Assembly (NCBI GenBank): GCA_946887045.1 | Contig: CAMPKC010000035.1 | Location: forward strand, 1 to 49,519 | Direction of reading: 5' to 3' | Origin: an uncultured Sphingobacteriaceae bacterium | Lineage (GTDB): Bacteria; Bacteroidota; Bacteroidia; Sphingobacteriales; Sphingobacteriaceae | DNA: 49,519 nt | Part shown: positions 8,995 through 17,317 of the stretch, piece by piece | How positions within the stretch are numbered: position 1 is the first letter of the stretch | How the letters are laid out: each line of letters opens with the position of its first letter | Notes under the pieces: generated by a model | The model's database searches: none | What the model saw: only the letters and a program-made list of their open reading frames with translations | Told to the model about the DNA's origin: nothing | Program-made: the position numbers and the translations under genes

Positions 8995-9291
8995 TTACTT
9001 TGCCCTTTCTATAACTAAACGATTCCATTCTGGATGTCTTTTAAGAAAGCTCTGTACATACACACAAAGCGGAACAAGCTTTAACTGGTTCTCTTCCAGG
9101 TATCGGAGCGTCTTTTCAACTAAGGCGGCGGCGATTCCGTTGCCCTCCAGTTCCTTTGGAACTTCTGTGTGCAGAAGATATACCCTATTGCCATGACTTT
9201 TATAGTCGATAAACGAACGCCGTCCGTCTACCCATAGTTCAAAATTATGCTGTTCTTTGTTATCAATTAATGCAATCTCGTCGTATTTCAT
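8995..9291 (-). CDS. Short GNAT-fold N-acetyltransferase (YjdJ/Gcn5-like)
   Basis: The 98-aa protein matches the compact GNAT family (PF14542 type). A strand YLLHTEVPKELEGNGIAAALVEKTLRYLEE holds the acetyl-CoA P-loop (EGNGIAAALV), followed by LVPLCVYVQSFLKRHPEW near the end. Members of this family are about 90-100 residues, so it is complete. The acceptor is unknown. It lies 12 bp downstream of the hydrolase stop and 2-14 bp before the cupin gene, so it is in the same transcript. Confidence 0.85.
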   Translation of the reverse strand: MKYDEIALIDNKEQHNFELWVDGRRSFIDYKSHGNRVYLLHTEVPKELEGNGIAAALVEKTLRYLEENQLKLVPLCVYVQSFLKRHPEWNRLVIERAK

Positions 9292-9303
9292 CCTAACTCT
9301 TTA

Positions 9304-9927
9304 TTATACAAGTACTAACTTATTTGCCAGATCAATTTCCTGGAACTGAATAGTGTGTGGCCGCCCGTTATAAACTTTTAAACTAACTTCGGCGTTCAAT
9401 TTCTCAAGAATTGCCACACTTTCCTGAACTCTTTCCAAAGGCACATGCGGGTCTGGATTGCCCGTGCTGATGAAAATTGGAGTATGAGCAAAGTCGCCGG
9501 AGTAATTGGAAAGATCAAGCTTTGCTCCGATCAGGCCGCCTGTAAAGGCGATAACTCCACCATATGCCTCCGCATGTCGAGCTACGTATTCAAGAGCTAA
9601 ACAAGCTCCTTGCGAGAATCCGAGAAAATATATTTTCCGGAGAGGAACACCAGCCATCTGTATTTCTTTCACCAGGTCATCAATCAACTGCAACGCTGAA
9701 TCTAAGGCAGGCTGATTTTGTTCTACCTGCGCTAAAAAGCTATATGGATACCAGCTATTGTTAGTAGCCTGCGGCGCCAGAATGGCTGCGTCTTTTAAGT
9801 TAAGCTCGGCAGCGAGGCTGATAATACTTTCCGCACTGGTACCTCTGCCATGGAGCATAATAATCGCTTTTTTGGCTTCGCTAAGCGGAAGTCCGCTCTC
9901 TCTGATTTGTTTGCTATGGCTGTACAT
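9304..9927 (-). CDS. Phospholipase/carboxylesterase-family alpha/beta hydrolase (MhqD-like)
   Basis: At 207 aa it is a compact serine hydrolase. The oxyanion region is HGRGTSAE (26-33), the nucleophile Ser105 lies in GFSQGACLALE, Asp159 in GNPDPHVP, and His191 in GRPHTIQ; this is the full catalytic triad of the PF02230 family. It directly follows a ring-cleaving dioxygenase (4 bp gap), the same pairing as MhqO/MhqD in Bacillus quinone and hydroquinone resistance. It probably hydrolyses the ring-cleavage product or a related ester in the cytoplasm. No signal peptide. Confidence 0.88.
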   Translation of the reverse strand: MYSHSKQIRESGLPLSEAKKAIIMLHGRGTSAESIISLAAELNLKDAAILAPQATNNSWYPYSFLAQVEQNQPALDSALQLIDDLVKEIQMAGVPLRKIYFLGFSQGACLALEYVARHAEAYGGVIAFTGGLIGAKLDLSNYSGDFAHTPIFISTGNPDPHVPLERVQESVAILEKLNAEVSLKVYNGRPHTIQFQEIDLANKLVLV

Positions 9928-9931
9928 GTTG

Positions 9932-10867
9932 TTAATCTAATACTGCTAAACGTTTGCTTATATCTTCTCTGTGACTTTCATATTGAGCCGGTAATTTCAA
10001 GCCCGAACCTAAGTCTTCTACCGATTCATCAATCGCAAATCCAGGGTTATCGGTTGCTATTTCGAACAATACTCCGCCCGGTTCACGGAAATACAGGGAG
10101 TAGAAATAATTGCGGTCTATCTTTTCAGTGATCTGTAATCCGGCTGCTTGTACCTTGTCTCTGAAGGTCATTAATACCTTATCGTCTTTCACTCTGAACG
10201 CTACATGGTGAACCGATCCGGCGGCCACATGCCCGATAGTTTCTCCGGGTACTTCCACTACATCCACTATATTGGCGGTATCTACTGCATCGGTCACAAA
10301 ACGGTAGCGGTTAACATGTGTTTCCAGTAATTTATAACCAAAAATATTGGTTAATACATCCGCTGTTGGCTGTAGTTTATTAGTAGTAATAGTGACATTG
10401 TGAAAGCCTTTAAGAGCATGCTCTGCAGAAATCTCTTTGGTTTCCCAGGGTAAGCGATTGTCAGGGTTTTTTGAAGTAGTCAGTTCAAATTTCAATCCGT
10501 CAGGATCAAGGAAAGTGAGGTATTGCTCTCCGAATTTTTCAGATACTTTATTGTATAGTATGTTGTTTGCCTCGAAACGTTGTAACCAAAAATCCAGACT
10601 GTTTTCGGGAACGGAGTAACCTATTTCAGTAACTTGTCTGGTTCCCCTTCGTCCGCTTTGCATTCCTTCCCACGGAAAGAATGTAAGTATTGAACCTGGG
10701 GTGCCCACTTTATCACCATAATAAAAGTGGTAGGTATAGGGATCATCAAAGTTTACGGTTTTTTTAACCAAACGTAGTCCCAATACATTGGTATAAAAGT
10801 TGTAATTGCGTTTTGCTTCTCCAGCTATCGCTGTGATATGGTGAAGTCCTAATATTCTATCTTCCAT
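9932..10867 (-). CDS. Ring-cleaving dioxygenase of the VOC superfamily (MhqO-like)
   Basis: The 311-aa protein consists of two tandem glyoxalase/VOC modules. The first starts ILGLHHITAIAG (6-17) and runs through FYTNVLGLRLVKKTVNFDDP. The second has FHNVTITTNKLQPTADVLTNIFGY and the GSVHHVAFRVKD metal-ligand strand, with the last ligand in GGVLFEIATD. This layout is that of hydroquinone-specific extradiol dioxygenases (MhqO). It opens the MhqO-MhqD-GNAT-cupin transcript. Upstream it carries an 18-bp motif shared with yceI and a TAAATTTG promoter box. Confidence 0.88.
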   Translation of the reverse strand: MEDRILGLHHITAIAGEAKRNYNFYTNVLGLRLVKKTVNFDDPYTYHFYYGDKVGTPGSILTFFPWEGMQSGRRGTRQVTEIGYSVPENSLDFWLQRFEANNILYNKVSEKFGEQYLTFLDPDGLKFELTTSKNPDNRLPWETKEISAEHALKGFHNVTITTNKLQPTADVLTNIFGYKLLETHVNRYRFVTDAVDTANIVDVVEVPGETIGHVAAGSVHHVAFRVKDDKVLMTFRDKVQAAGLQITEKIDRNYFYSLYFREPGGVLFEIATDNPGFAIDESVEDLGSGLKLPAQYESHREDISKRLAVLD

Positions 10868-10901
10868 CTTGTTGAGTATTTGTTTGCTGTAATTGTTAGA
10901 A

Positions 10902-10948
10902 CAAATTTACAGCGGTCAAAAGTCTGATCCCTTGATGTATGATAAGAA
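10902..10948 (-). promoter_or_regulatory. Promoter of the dioxygenase operon with shared 18-bp activator-type motif
   Basis: On the minus strand TTCTTATCATACATCAAG (10948-10931) is followed after exactly 21 nt by TAAATTTG (10909-10902), a good TAnnTTTG -7 box. The same 18-mer occurs upstream of yceI with the same 21-nt spacing to GAATTTTG. The motif contains ATCAA, an FNR-type half site, and outer CTT/AAG symmetry. It is a plausible site for the adjacent Crp/Fnr regulator. Confidence 0.6.
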
Positions 10949-10949
10949 C

Positions 10950-11531
10950 TTATTTCTTCTTGAAAAGATTGGATTTAATACGACTTAATGACTCGGGCGT
11001 AATTCCAAGATAGGATGCAATCTGCTGTTGCGGAACCCTTTGAGGGATAGTGGGATATTTACTTAAAAAATCGAGATAACGCGATTCCGCAGGGTGCGCC
11101 ACGGTTGCATAAAAGCGATTCTCTAAAACTGAGTAAGCTCTTTGCATCATAATTCTAAATACACGCTCCAGTTTAGGGATTTCCAGGAAAAGCTGTTGCT
11201 TGCTTTCAAAATCGATCATCAGAACCTCGGTGTCTTCGAGGGTTTCGATAAACAGATTCGAGGGTTTCTGTTCAGAAAAGCTGCCGATATCACTGATCCA
11301 CCAGTCTTCTACAGCAAACTGCAGAATAACCTCATCGCCGTTCTGATCAATGTAATACTTCTTTACGCAACCTTTTATAATGTACGCTTCGAACTTGCAT
11401 ATCTCACCTTGCCGCAATAGCAAGGTTTTCTTTTTAAACGTTTTGTGTTTAAGCCTGGAATGGAAAGCCTCTAACTCAGTAGCACTAATTGGAGCACAAC
11501 GGCTTATATGCTGGTCTACTTCCTGAAACAT
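10950..11531 (-). CDS. Crp/Fnr-family transcriptional regulator
   Basis: About 193 aa: an N-terminal cyclic-nucleotide-binding-like barrel (LLLRQGEICKFEAYIIKGCVKKYYIDQNGDEVILQFAVEDWWI style, ~35-90), a long dimer helix, then a helix-turn-helix at the very C-terminus (QQQIASYLGITPESLSRIK). No Cys cluster for an Fe-S site is present, so it is unlike true FNR. The longest frame starts with TTG at 11537; the ATG at 11531 is preferred. A terminator separates it from yceI, so it likely has its own promoter. It sits between two copies of an 18-bp motif and is the natural candidate to bind them. Confidence 0.9.
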   Translation of the reverse strand: MFQEVDQHISRCAPISATELEAFHSRLKHKTFKKKTLLLRQGEICKFEAYIIKGCVKKYYIDQNGDEVILQFAVEDWWISDIGSFSEQKPSNLFIETLEDTEVLMIDFESKQQLFLEIPKLERVFRIMMQRAYSVLENRFYATVAHPAESRYLDFLSKYPTIPQRVPQQQIASYLGITPESLSRIKSNLFKKK

Positions 11532-11592
11532 CGTCAAATATAAAAAGATGTTTGGAAACCCTTGTTGAAATTACATTCAGCATGAAAAATGA

Positions 11593-11619
11593 AATGCTGC
11601 CCGTTTAACGGACAGCATT
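11593..11619 (-). terminator. Terminator after yceI
   Basis: AATGCTG/CAGCATT outer stem and CCGT/ACGG inner stem around a 3-nt loop; on the minus strand a T-rich tract (TTTCATTTTTC) follows. It lies between the yceI stop and the Crp/Fnr start. Confidence 0.7.
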
Positions 11620-11661
11620 GATGGAGATCTTAGTCTATTGGTTGGTCTGTTTAAGGGATCA

Positions 11662-12189
11662 CTAAGCCTTTATCAGTTGAATTTCGGCGTGAATCTTGAT
11701 ATCATCTCCAACTACTACAGTACCTGCTTCGGTAACAGCACCCCATACTAAACCGAATTCTTTTCGGCTGATTTTTCCGGAAACCGTAAAGCCGGCTTTG
11801 GTTTGTCCATAAGGATCGACTACAATACCTCCGAAATCTACATCCAAAGTCAAAGGTTTAGTTGTTCCCCGAATGGTAAGATCGCCCTGTAATTTAGCGT
11901 CGTCACCATTGCTGCTATATTTTTTACCGACAAATTTCAATTGCGCATGTTCTTCTGCATTGAAAAAGTCAGCTGATTTTAAATGTGCGTCTCGTTGCTC
12001 ATTGTTAGTATTTATAGAATTGACATCCGCTGTGAATTCAATTCTAGAGGCGGTGTTAAAATCGTCATTTTCCGTTTCCACTTCCAGATCGAAGGTTTGA
12101 AAATGGCCTGTCACCGTGGTGATCATTAAATGTTTCACTTTAAACTGCACTTCACTGTGCATTGGGTCGATTTTCCAGATAATTGACAT
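11662..12189 (-). CDS. YceI-family lipid-binding-fold protein
   Basis: The 175-aa protein shows the full YceI beta-barrel: WKIDPMHSEVQFKVKHLMITTVTGHF at the start, DAHLKSADFFNAEEH in the middle, GDLTIRGTTKPLTLDVDFGG, and SRKEFGLVW...EAGTVVVGDDIKI near the end. YceI proteins bind isoprenoid or amide lipids. No signal peptide is visible, so this member is probably cytoplasmic. In Bacteroidota, YceI genes often accompany Crp regulators and quinone or redox detoxification genes, as here. Its promoter carries the same 18-bp motif as the dioxygenase operon. Confidence 0.93.
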   Translation of the reverse strand: MSIIWKIDPMHSEVQFKVKHLMITTVTGHFQTFDLEVETENDDFNTASRIEFTADVNSINTNNEQRDAHLKSADFFNAEEHAQLKFVGKKYSSNGDDAKLQGDLTIRGTTKPLTLDVDFGGIVVDPYGQTKAGFTVSGKISRKEFGLVWGAVTEAGTVVVGDDIKIHAEIQLIKA

Positions 12190-12209
12190 AATTTTTTATT
12201 TTAATTTAA

Positions 12210-12228
12210 GACCTCACAATATGAGGTC
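12210..12228. promoter_or_regulatory. Inverted repeat in the yceI leader
   Basis: GACCTCA-CAATA-TGAGGTC is a perfect 7-bp dyad 20 bp before the yceI start, downstream of the proposed -7 box. It could be an operator or a leader hairpin. Confidence 0.4.
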
Positions 12229-12240
12229 GTTTTATAAAAT

Positions 12241-12287
12241 CAAAATTCGGGTTATAAACCCGGTTTATTCTTGATGTATGATAAGAA
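12241..12287 (-). promoter_or_regulatory. yceI promoter region with shared 18-bp motif
   Basis: TTCTTATCATACATCAAG (12287-12270, minus strand), then 21 nt, then GAATTTTG (12248-12241), a near match to TAnnTTTG. The spacer contains a perfect palindrome CGGGTTTATAACCCG (12248-12262). The 18-mer is identical to the one before the dioxygenase operon. Confidence 0.6.
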
Positions 12288-12338
12288 ATTGAGGCTACTC
12301 GAAAGCGACGAAAAATGCCGGTGAGCAGCGTTGTCTTT

Positions 12339-13214
12339 TTAAATGGTGGGTTTTATAAATTCCTTCTGATAGTTGAGAGGGCTTTTCCCTGTAATTATTT
12401 TGAAATATTTGTGAAAGCTTGCAAAATTATTGAAGCCACTTTCATAGCAAATCTGTTTGATACTGAGCTTGTTTTCGATCACTAACTTACAGGCCTGGCC
12501 AACTTTTAATTCAATAATAAACTGAGAATAGGTTTTTCTTGTCCGTGACTTAAAATAACGGCAAAAGGAATTTGGACTTATCCTGGCAATAGAAGCTATT
12601 TCTTCTAACTGGATCTTTCGCTTAAAATTCACCAGAGAATATTCATATATAGCATTTATCCTGTCGTTTTCTTCTTCGTTATAATTATACTGAAAACCAA
12701 GCGATGATAAAGAATGTATATGTTCGGATTCTGCAATAGCTAATAATGCTTCAATTAAAAAAATAATTCGCTTGGGCCCGGTATGGCTAAGCATTTCTTC
12801 CATTAATAAGGCAACTTCTTTTTTTGTCCTGCCTGTAATTTTTATACCTCTTTTAGCTTTCTCGAGTATGTTTTTGAGTGGTTTATTTTCTGGTAAGCAC
12901 AGAAATTTTTCACCCCAAAAGTTATCACAGAAATGCGCCACCCTAATATCGGCGGTACTATCTTGCTTTTCATCAAAATAAATTTCATCGAATCGCCAGT
13001 AATGAGGTAAATGAGCTCCCACCAATATCACGTCGCCATGTTTAAATCGTTTTATACTATCTCCGATAAACTGGGTGCCTGTACCTTTTTTGAAATGGAT
13101 TAACTCAACTTCCGGGTGGTAGTGCCACTTGTTATTAATGTATGGAACAAAATCTTGTCTGATGTTAAAAGAATGTGCAGGGGCTGTAGAAACTTTAAGT
13201 AATTGTGGTTTCAT
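12339..13214 (-). CDS. AraC-family regulator with N-terminal cupin domain
   Basis: The 291-aa protein has a cupin sensor domain (about 20-100, with WHYHPEVELIHF and FKHGDVILVGAHLPHYW). The C-terminal part carries two HTH motifs of the AraC type (about 195-285: EEIASIARISPNSFCRYFKSRT and QICYESGFNNFASFHKYFK). It diverges from uxaA, 135 bp away, and is likely its regulator, sensing a sugar or sugar acid. It is a clear paralogue of the regulator at 28843-29736 with the same layout. The intergenic space holds a TGATAATATCA palindrome at 13324-13334, close to the uxaA start. Confidence 0.92.
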   Translation of the reverse strand: MKPQLLKVSTAPAHSFNIRQDFVPYINNKWHYHPEVELIHFKKGTGTQFIGDSIKRFKHGDVILVGAHLPHYWRFDEIYFDEKQDSTADIRVAHFCDNFWGEKFLCLPENKPLKNILEKAKRGIKITGRTKKEVALLMEEMLSHTGPKRIIFLIEALLAIAESEHIHSLSSLGFQYNYNEEENDRINAIYEYSLVNFKRKIQLEEIASIARISPNSFCRYFKSRTRKTYSQFIIELKVGQACKLVIENKLSIKQICYESGFNNFASFHKYFKIITGKSPLNYQKEFIKPTI

Positions 13215-13349
13215 TCAACTATGTATTCGGTAATTAGGGGGATTTCGTGTTTATCCTGCCAATATAGCTGAATATTTTGTAAAGACCATCGATTTTTCTA
13301 TCCAAATGAGTTCTTTCTTTGTGTGATAATATCATGATGGTCAGAGTTT

Positions 13350-15032
13350 ATGAAAGATGCCATGTTAGCAGAGAAAAAAAATAGAAACTATTTGCAAATC
13401 GATCCGGCCGATAATGTGCTTGTTGCATTGCAGGATTTATCTCAGGGAACTGAGATTGTTGCAGGAAATACATCTTTCTATTTAATCGACGATATTGCTG
13501 CAAAGCATAAGTTTGCCCTTGAGGCGTTTAAAAAAGGTCAGGAAATATACATGTATGGCGTTTTGGTAGGAGAGGCTTCAAAAGATATCCCTCAAGGCGC
13601 ATCAATAACGCTGGATAATGTTATTCATGCTTCAAGTGATTTTGTTCTTGGCGAGCGCAAACTTGAGTGGGTTAAACCTGACGTATCGTCTTACCTTAAT
13701 AAAGAATTTCTAGGTTATCATCGTTCAGATGGATCTGTTGGTACTGCTAATTATTGGATCATAATCCCGATGGTGTTTTGTGAGAATCGAAATGTAACTG
13801 TTCTCACAGATGCTTTGGTGAATAGATTGGGTTACAAGCGAGCTAAGAACTATGAAAACGAAGTAGACGAATTAATAAGCCTTTATAACACCGGTAAATC
13901 TGTTGAAGATATACTGAATATAGAACTTGATAGTTCGTCTGTAGCGCAGGTGTACAAAAATAAATTGTTTGAAAACGTTGATGGGGTGAAGTTATTAACC
14001 CACGACATGGGATGCGGAAGTACACGCATGGATTCGGATGCTTTATGCGGATTGCTCGCCGGTTATATTACGCACTCTAACGTGGCCGGAGCAACTGTTT
14101 TGAGTTTGGGATGCCAGCATTCACAGATAAGTATACTTCAGGCTGAAATTGCAAAACGTGATCCCGACTTTAAAAAGCCGCTGGTTTTACTGGAACAGCA
14201 AAAAATGGGAACTGAGGCTAACATGCTTAAAAACGCTTTAAAGCAAACCTTTGCTGGTCTTATGGAAGTGAATAAGCAAGCGAGACAGCCGGCTCCTTTG
14301 TCAAAACTTTGTGTGGGTTTGGAGTGTGGAGCCTCTGATGGCTTTTCCGGAATATCTGCAAATCCTGCCATCGGACATGTTTCTGATATGATTGTCACTT
14401 TAGGAGGCTCTGTTATTCTCTCGGAATTCCCGGAACTGTGTGGAGTGGAACAAAACTTAAGTGACAGATGCATTGATGAGCAATTAGCTAACCGTTTTAT
14501 GAATCTGATGCATAGTTATAATGCCAAGGCAGAGTCGGATGGTTCTGGTTTCTTTGCAAATCCATCGCCGGGCAATATTAAGGATGGTTTAATTACTGAT
14601 GCTATTAAATCTGCAGGAGCCGCAAAAAAAGGCGGTACTTCTCCCATCGTGGATGTATTAGATTATCCGGAAAAAGTAAGAAAGCCCGGTTTATCGTTAT
14701 TATGTACTCCGGGTAATGATGTGGAGAGTACTACAGCAGAAGTTGCCTCGGGTGCCAACATTGTTTTATTTACTACCGGCCTCGGAACTCCTACCGGAAA
14801 TCCTGTAGCACCGGTAATTAAATTGTCTACAAATACCAAGACATTTTTAAATATGCCTGATATAATTGATATCGATTGTGGTACTATTATAAACGGGGAA
14901 GAGACAATTGAAGAGGCCGGGTGCAAAATTCTTGACTATATTATAAAAGTTGCCAGCGGCGAACTTCAGCCTAAAGCTGTTTTGTTAGAGCAAGATGATT
15001 TCATACCCTGGAGGCGCGGGATATCCTTATAA
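13350..15032 (+). CDS. uxaA: Altronate dehydratase
   Basis: The 560-aa protein is a full UxaA-type hydrolyase. A small SAF domain (about 14-95, YLQIDPADNVLVALQDL) precedes the GD_AH catalytic part, which starts at GYHRSDGSVGTANYW (122-136). It keeps HDMGCGS, LSLGCQHSQ and GLECGASDGFSG, whose Cys residues suit the iron-dependent family, and ends IPWRRGISL. It turns D-altronate into 2-keto-3-deoxygluconate in the cytoplasm, a step in galacturonate-type hexuronate use. No UxaB, UxaC, KdgK or KdgA gene is in the window, so the rest of the pathway lies elsewhere. It diverges from the AraC gene. A later Met5 start (13362) is possible. Confidence 0.93.
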   Translation: MKDAMLAEKKNRNYLQIDPADNVLVALQDLSQGTEIVAGNTSFYLIDDIAAKHKFALEAFKKGQEIYMYGVLVGEASKDIPQGASITLDNVIHASSDFVLGERKLEWVKPDVSSYLNKEFLGYHRSDGSVGTANYWIIIPMVFCENRNVTVLTDALVNRLGYKRAKNYENEVDELISLYNTGKSVEDILNIELDSSSVAQVYKNKLFENVDGVKLLTHDMGCGSTRMDSDALCGLLAGYITHSNVAGATVLSLGCQHSQISILQAEIAKRDPDFKKPLVLLEQQKMGTEANMLKNALKQTFAGLMEVNKQARQPAPLSKLCVGLECGASDGFSGISANPAIGHVSDMIVTLGGSVILSEFPELCGVEQNLSDRCIDEQLANRFMNLMHSYNAKAESDGSGFFANPSPGNIKDGLITDAIKSAGAAKKGGTSPIVDVLDYPEKVRKPGLSLLCTPGNDVESTTAEVASGANIVLFTTGLGTPTGNPVAPVIKLSTNTKTFLNMPDIIDIDCGTIINGEETIEEAGCKILDYIIKVASGELQPKAVLLEQDDFIPWRRGISL

Positions 15033-15490
15033 TTATCCTTCTGCAACTTTACTGAGTGTGCCCCCGGGTGGATGAATATTTTAACAGACTTATCAAGGGA
15101 GTTTGCTTTAGAAGTGTCTTCCGGGTCGAGATTGGATCGCCTGAGGGCACCCGATATGATACCTGCTGTGAAAATAGGGTCACGGCACAGCGGGTCCCTG
15201 ATATTTTTGAATTTCTCTATCCAGACCCCTTCTTTTTTCTCAAACCTGCATTTGTCACCCGTCAAAATGATGTTAAAACGATTTACTGAACATTCGTGCA
15301 GTCAGTTTAAACATTCGAAGCATTTGGCTCTTTCATCTCCCCTTTACCTTTACACGGTTTCCAATACAGCCCGGTAACCTTATTAAACCATAGATAACAC
15401 CTGCAATTTACTGCCTTGTGTTGCCATGTGTTTAACCTTATTCCGGTGCTGTTTTAAGGAGATATATTTTATATATTATAAACAATACGA
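15033..15490. other. 458-bp region without a confirmed gene
   Basis: Between uxaA and the GH43 gene, several long frames overlap: plus 15056-15289 and 15072-15377, and minus 14966-15265. Some stretches (for example GSRLDRLRAPDMIPAVK on plus, IFTAGIISGALRRSNLDPE on minus) look more even than chance, but I recognise no family and no frame has a good start and context. The minus frame runs into uxaA. Likely options are a decayed gene or conserved non-coding DNA. The last ~100 bases before 15491 are AT-rich and probably hold the GH43 promoter. Confidence 0.35.
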
Positions 15491-17224
15491 ATGAACAAAA
15501 CCAAACTATTCTCATCAGCGCGGATTATAATTCCATTGCTCTCCATCTTGTTTTTGTCAGAAGTATCTTCACAGGAACGTACTAAAGTTTCTTCGAAGGC
15601 GCCTCTTTTCAGTCAATTTTCCTATCGGGGAAACGATCGTATCTACAGGGAAAATCCGCTGCAGCCCGATGAATTTTACACGCCCGTATTACAGGGATGT
15701 TATCCCGACCCAAGTATCACCCGTAAAGGGAATGATTATTATCTTGTAAGCTCCTCATTTGCAATGGTTCCGGGAGTTCCTATTTTTCATTCGAACGATC
15801 TGGTAAATTGGAAGCAATTAGGACACGTACTGGAAAGGCCTTCGCAGCTGAAAGTGCAAAATTCGGGGATTTCTGCCGGTATTTACGCACCAGATATCAA
15901 GTATAATAAGAACAACGACACTTTCTATATGATCACAACCCAGTTTGCCGGAGGTATGGGTAATATGGTGGTAAAAACAAAGGATCCGGCTAAAGGCTGG
16001 GGTGATGCTATAAAACTTGCGTTTGATGGCATTGATCCATCGCTTTTCTTCGACGATGATGGTAAAGCGTACGTATTCCATAATGATGCTCCGCCAAGGG
16101 GAAAAGAGCTTTACAATGGCCATCGGGTTATAAAAGTATGGGAGTATGACGTTCAAAATGATAAGATAATTCCTGGCACAGACAAAATTGTGGTAGACGG
16201 TGGAACCGATATTACTCAAAAGCCGATTTGGATTGAAGCTCCTCATCTTTACAAAAAGAATGGTCTTTATTATCTAATGTGCGCCGAAGGCGGCACCGGG
16301 GACTGGCACAGCGAAGTTATTTTTGTGAGCGATAATCCAAAAGGACCCTTTATTCCTGCTAATAGCAATCCTATCCTTACTCAACGTTATTTCCCTGTAA
16401 ACAGAGCTAACAAGGTGGATTGGGCCGGGCATGCGGATTTGGTAGAAGGCCCTGATGGTAAATATTATGGTGTATTTCTGGCTGTTCGGCCAAACGAGAA
16501 AAGCCGGGTGAATACAGGTCGTGAAACCTTCATTCTGCCGGTAGACTGGAGCGGAAAGTTCCCGGTTTTTGAAAGTGGGCTTGTGCCATTAAAACCTAAA
16601 TTGAAAACTCCTGAAGGTGTGAAAAACCAAACGGGCCAGAATGGATTCTTCCCGAATGGAAATTTCACCTTTACAGATAACTTTAGATCGAAAAGCCTGG
16701 ATTACAGGTGGATTGGGATAAGAGGGCCGCGTGAAGACTTTGTTACCACTACAAAAAACGGCTTAGCAATTTTACCTTTTAACCAGAACATCAAAGCCAG
16801 TGTGCCCACATCTACGCTGTTTCACAGGCAGCAGCATAATACCTTCAATGCAGGGACGACTTTAAAATATACACCGCAATCAGAGAAGGACCTTGCAGGA
16901 ATCGTTTGCTATCAGAGCGAAAAGTTCAATTATGTTTTTGGGCTAACTAAAAAGGGAAAGGATCATTATATAGTGTTGGCTAGAACAGAAAAGGGTAACA
17001 CCACTAATATTGCCAGTGAGAAAATAGATGTCGGCAAACCTGTTCAATTACAAGTAGAAGCAGATGGAGATAACTATAAGTTTAATTATTCGGTCGACAA
17101 ACAGAATTTTAAAAATCTTGGAGGTACCGTATCGGGAGATATTCTTTCGACTAATATAGCAGGCGGCTTTACAGGAAGTTTGATCGGTCTGTATGCAACT
17201 TCTGCAAACGATATACAGCCATAA
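15491..17224 (+). CDS. GH43 glycosidase with C-terminal beta-sandwich (xylosidase/arabinofuranosidase type)
   Basis: The 577-aa protein has a signal peptide (1-27, cleavage near VSS-QE) and a five-bladed GH43 propeller. The three catalytic acids are visible: Asp73 (YPDPS, base), Asp182 (DGIDPS, pKa modulator) and Glu249 (WIEAPH, acid). About residues 390-577 form the concanavalin-like C-terminal domain of long GH43 xylosidases (FNAGTTLKYTPQSEKDLAGIVCYQ, GSLIGLYATS). The expected reaction is removal of xylose or arabinose from xylo-oligosaccharides in the periplasm. It stands alone between uxaA and the convergent GH2 gene and ends at a strong shared terminator. Exact specificity cannot be read from sequence. 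Confidence 0.92.
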   Translation: MNKTKLFSSARIIIPLLSILFLSEVSSQERTKVSSKAPLFSQFSYRGNDRIYRENPLQPDEFYTPVLQGCYPDPSITRKGNDYYLVSSSFAMVPGVPIFHSNDLVNWKQLGHVLERPSQLKVQNSGISAGIYAPDIKYNKNNDTFYMITTQFAGGMGNMVVKTKDPAKGWGDAIKLAFDGIDPSLFFDDDGKAYVFHNDAPPRGKELYNGHRVIKVWEYDVQNDKIIPGTDKIVVDGGTDITQKPIWIEAPHLYKKNGLYYLMCAEGGTGDWHSEVIFVSDNPKGPFIPANSNPILTQRYFPVNRANKVDWAGHADLVEGPDGKYYGVFLAVRPNEKSRVNTGRETFILPVDWSGKFPVFESGLVPLKPKLKTPEGVKNQTGQNGFFPNGNFTFTDNFRSKSLDYRWIGIRGPREDFVTTTKNGLAILPFNQNIKASVPTSTLFHRQQHNTFNAGTTLKYTPQSEKDLAGIVCYQSEKFNYVFGLTKKGKDHYIVLARTEKGNTTNIASEKIDVGKPVQLQVEADGDNYKFNYSVDKQNFKNLGGTVSGDILSTNIAGGFTGSLIGLYATSANDIQP

Positions 17225-17286
17225 GGAAAAGCTTATTCGTCTTCGCTGCAAGTGGAGCGGGTAACGGCTTAATATTATTAAACAAG

Positions 17287-17313
17287 TAGGCTGCTCAAGA
17301 TATGAGCAGCCTA
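17287..17313. terminator. Strong bidirectional terminator
   Basis: Perfect 11-bp stem TAGGCTGCTCA/TGAGCAGCCTA with a 5-nt loop, followed by a T-rich stretch, between the convergent GH43 (+) and GH2 (-) genes. Confidence 0.9.
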
Positions 17314-17317
17314 TTTC

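Noticed and set aside
8599..17313. Similar GGCTGCTCA hairpins at 8599-8637 and 17287-17313 considered as mobile-element ends
   Set aside because: Both sit exactly between convergent gene ends and are followed by T-rich DNA, as terminators; nothing between them resembles a transposon.
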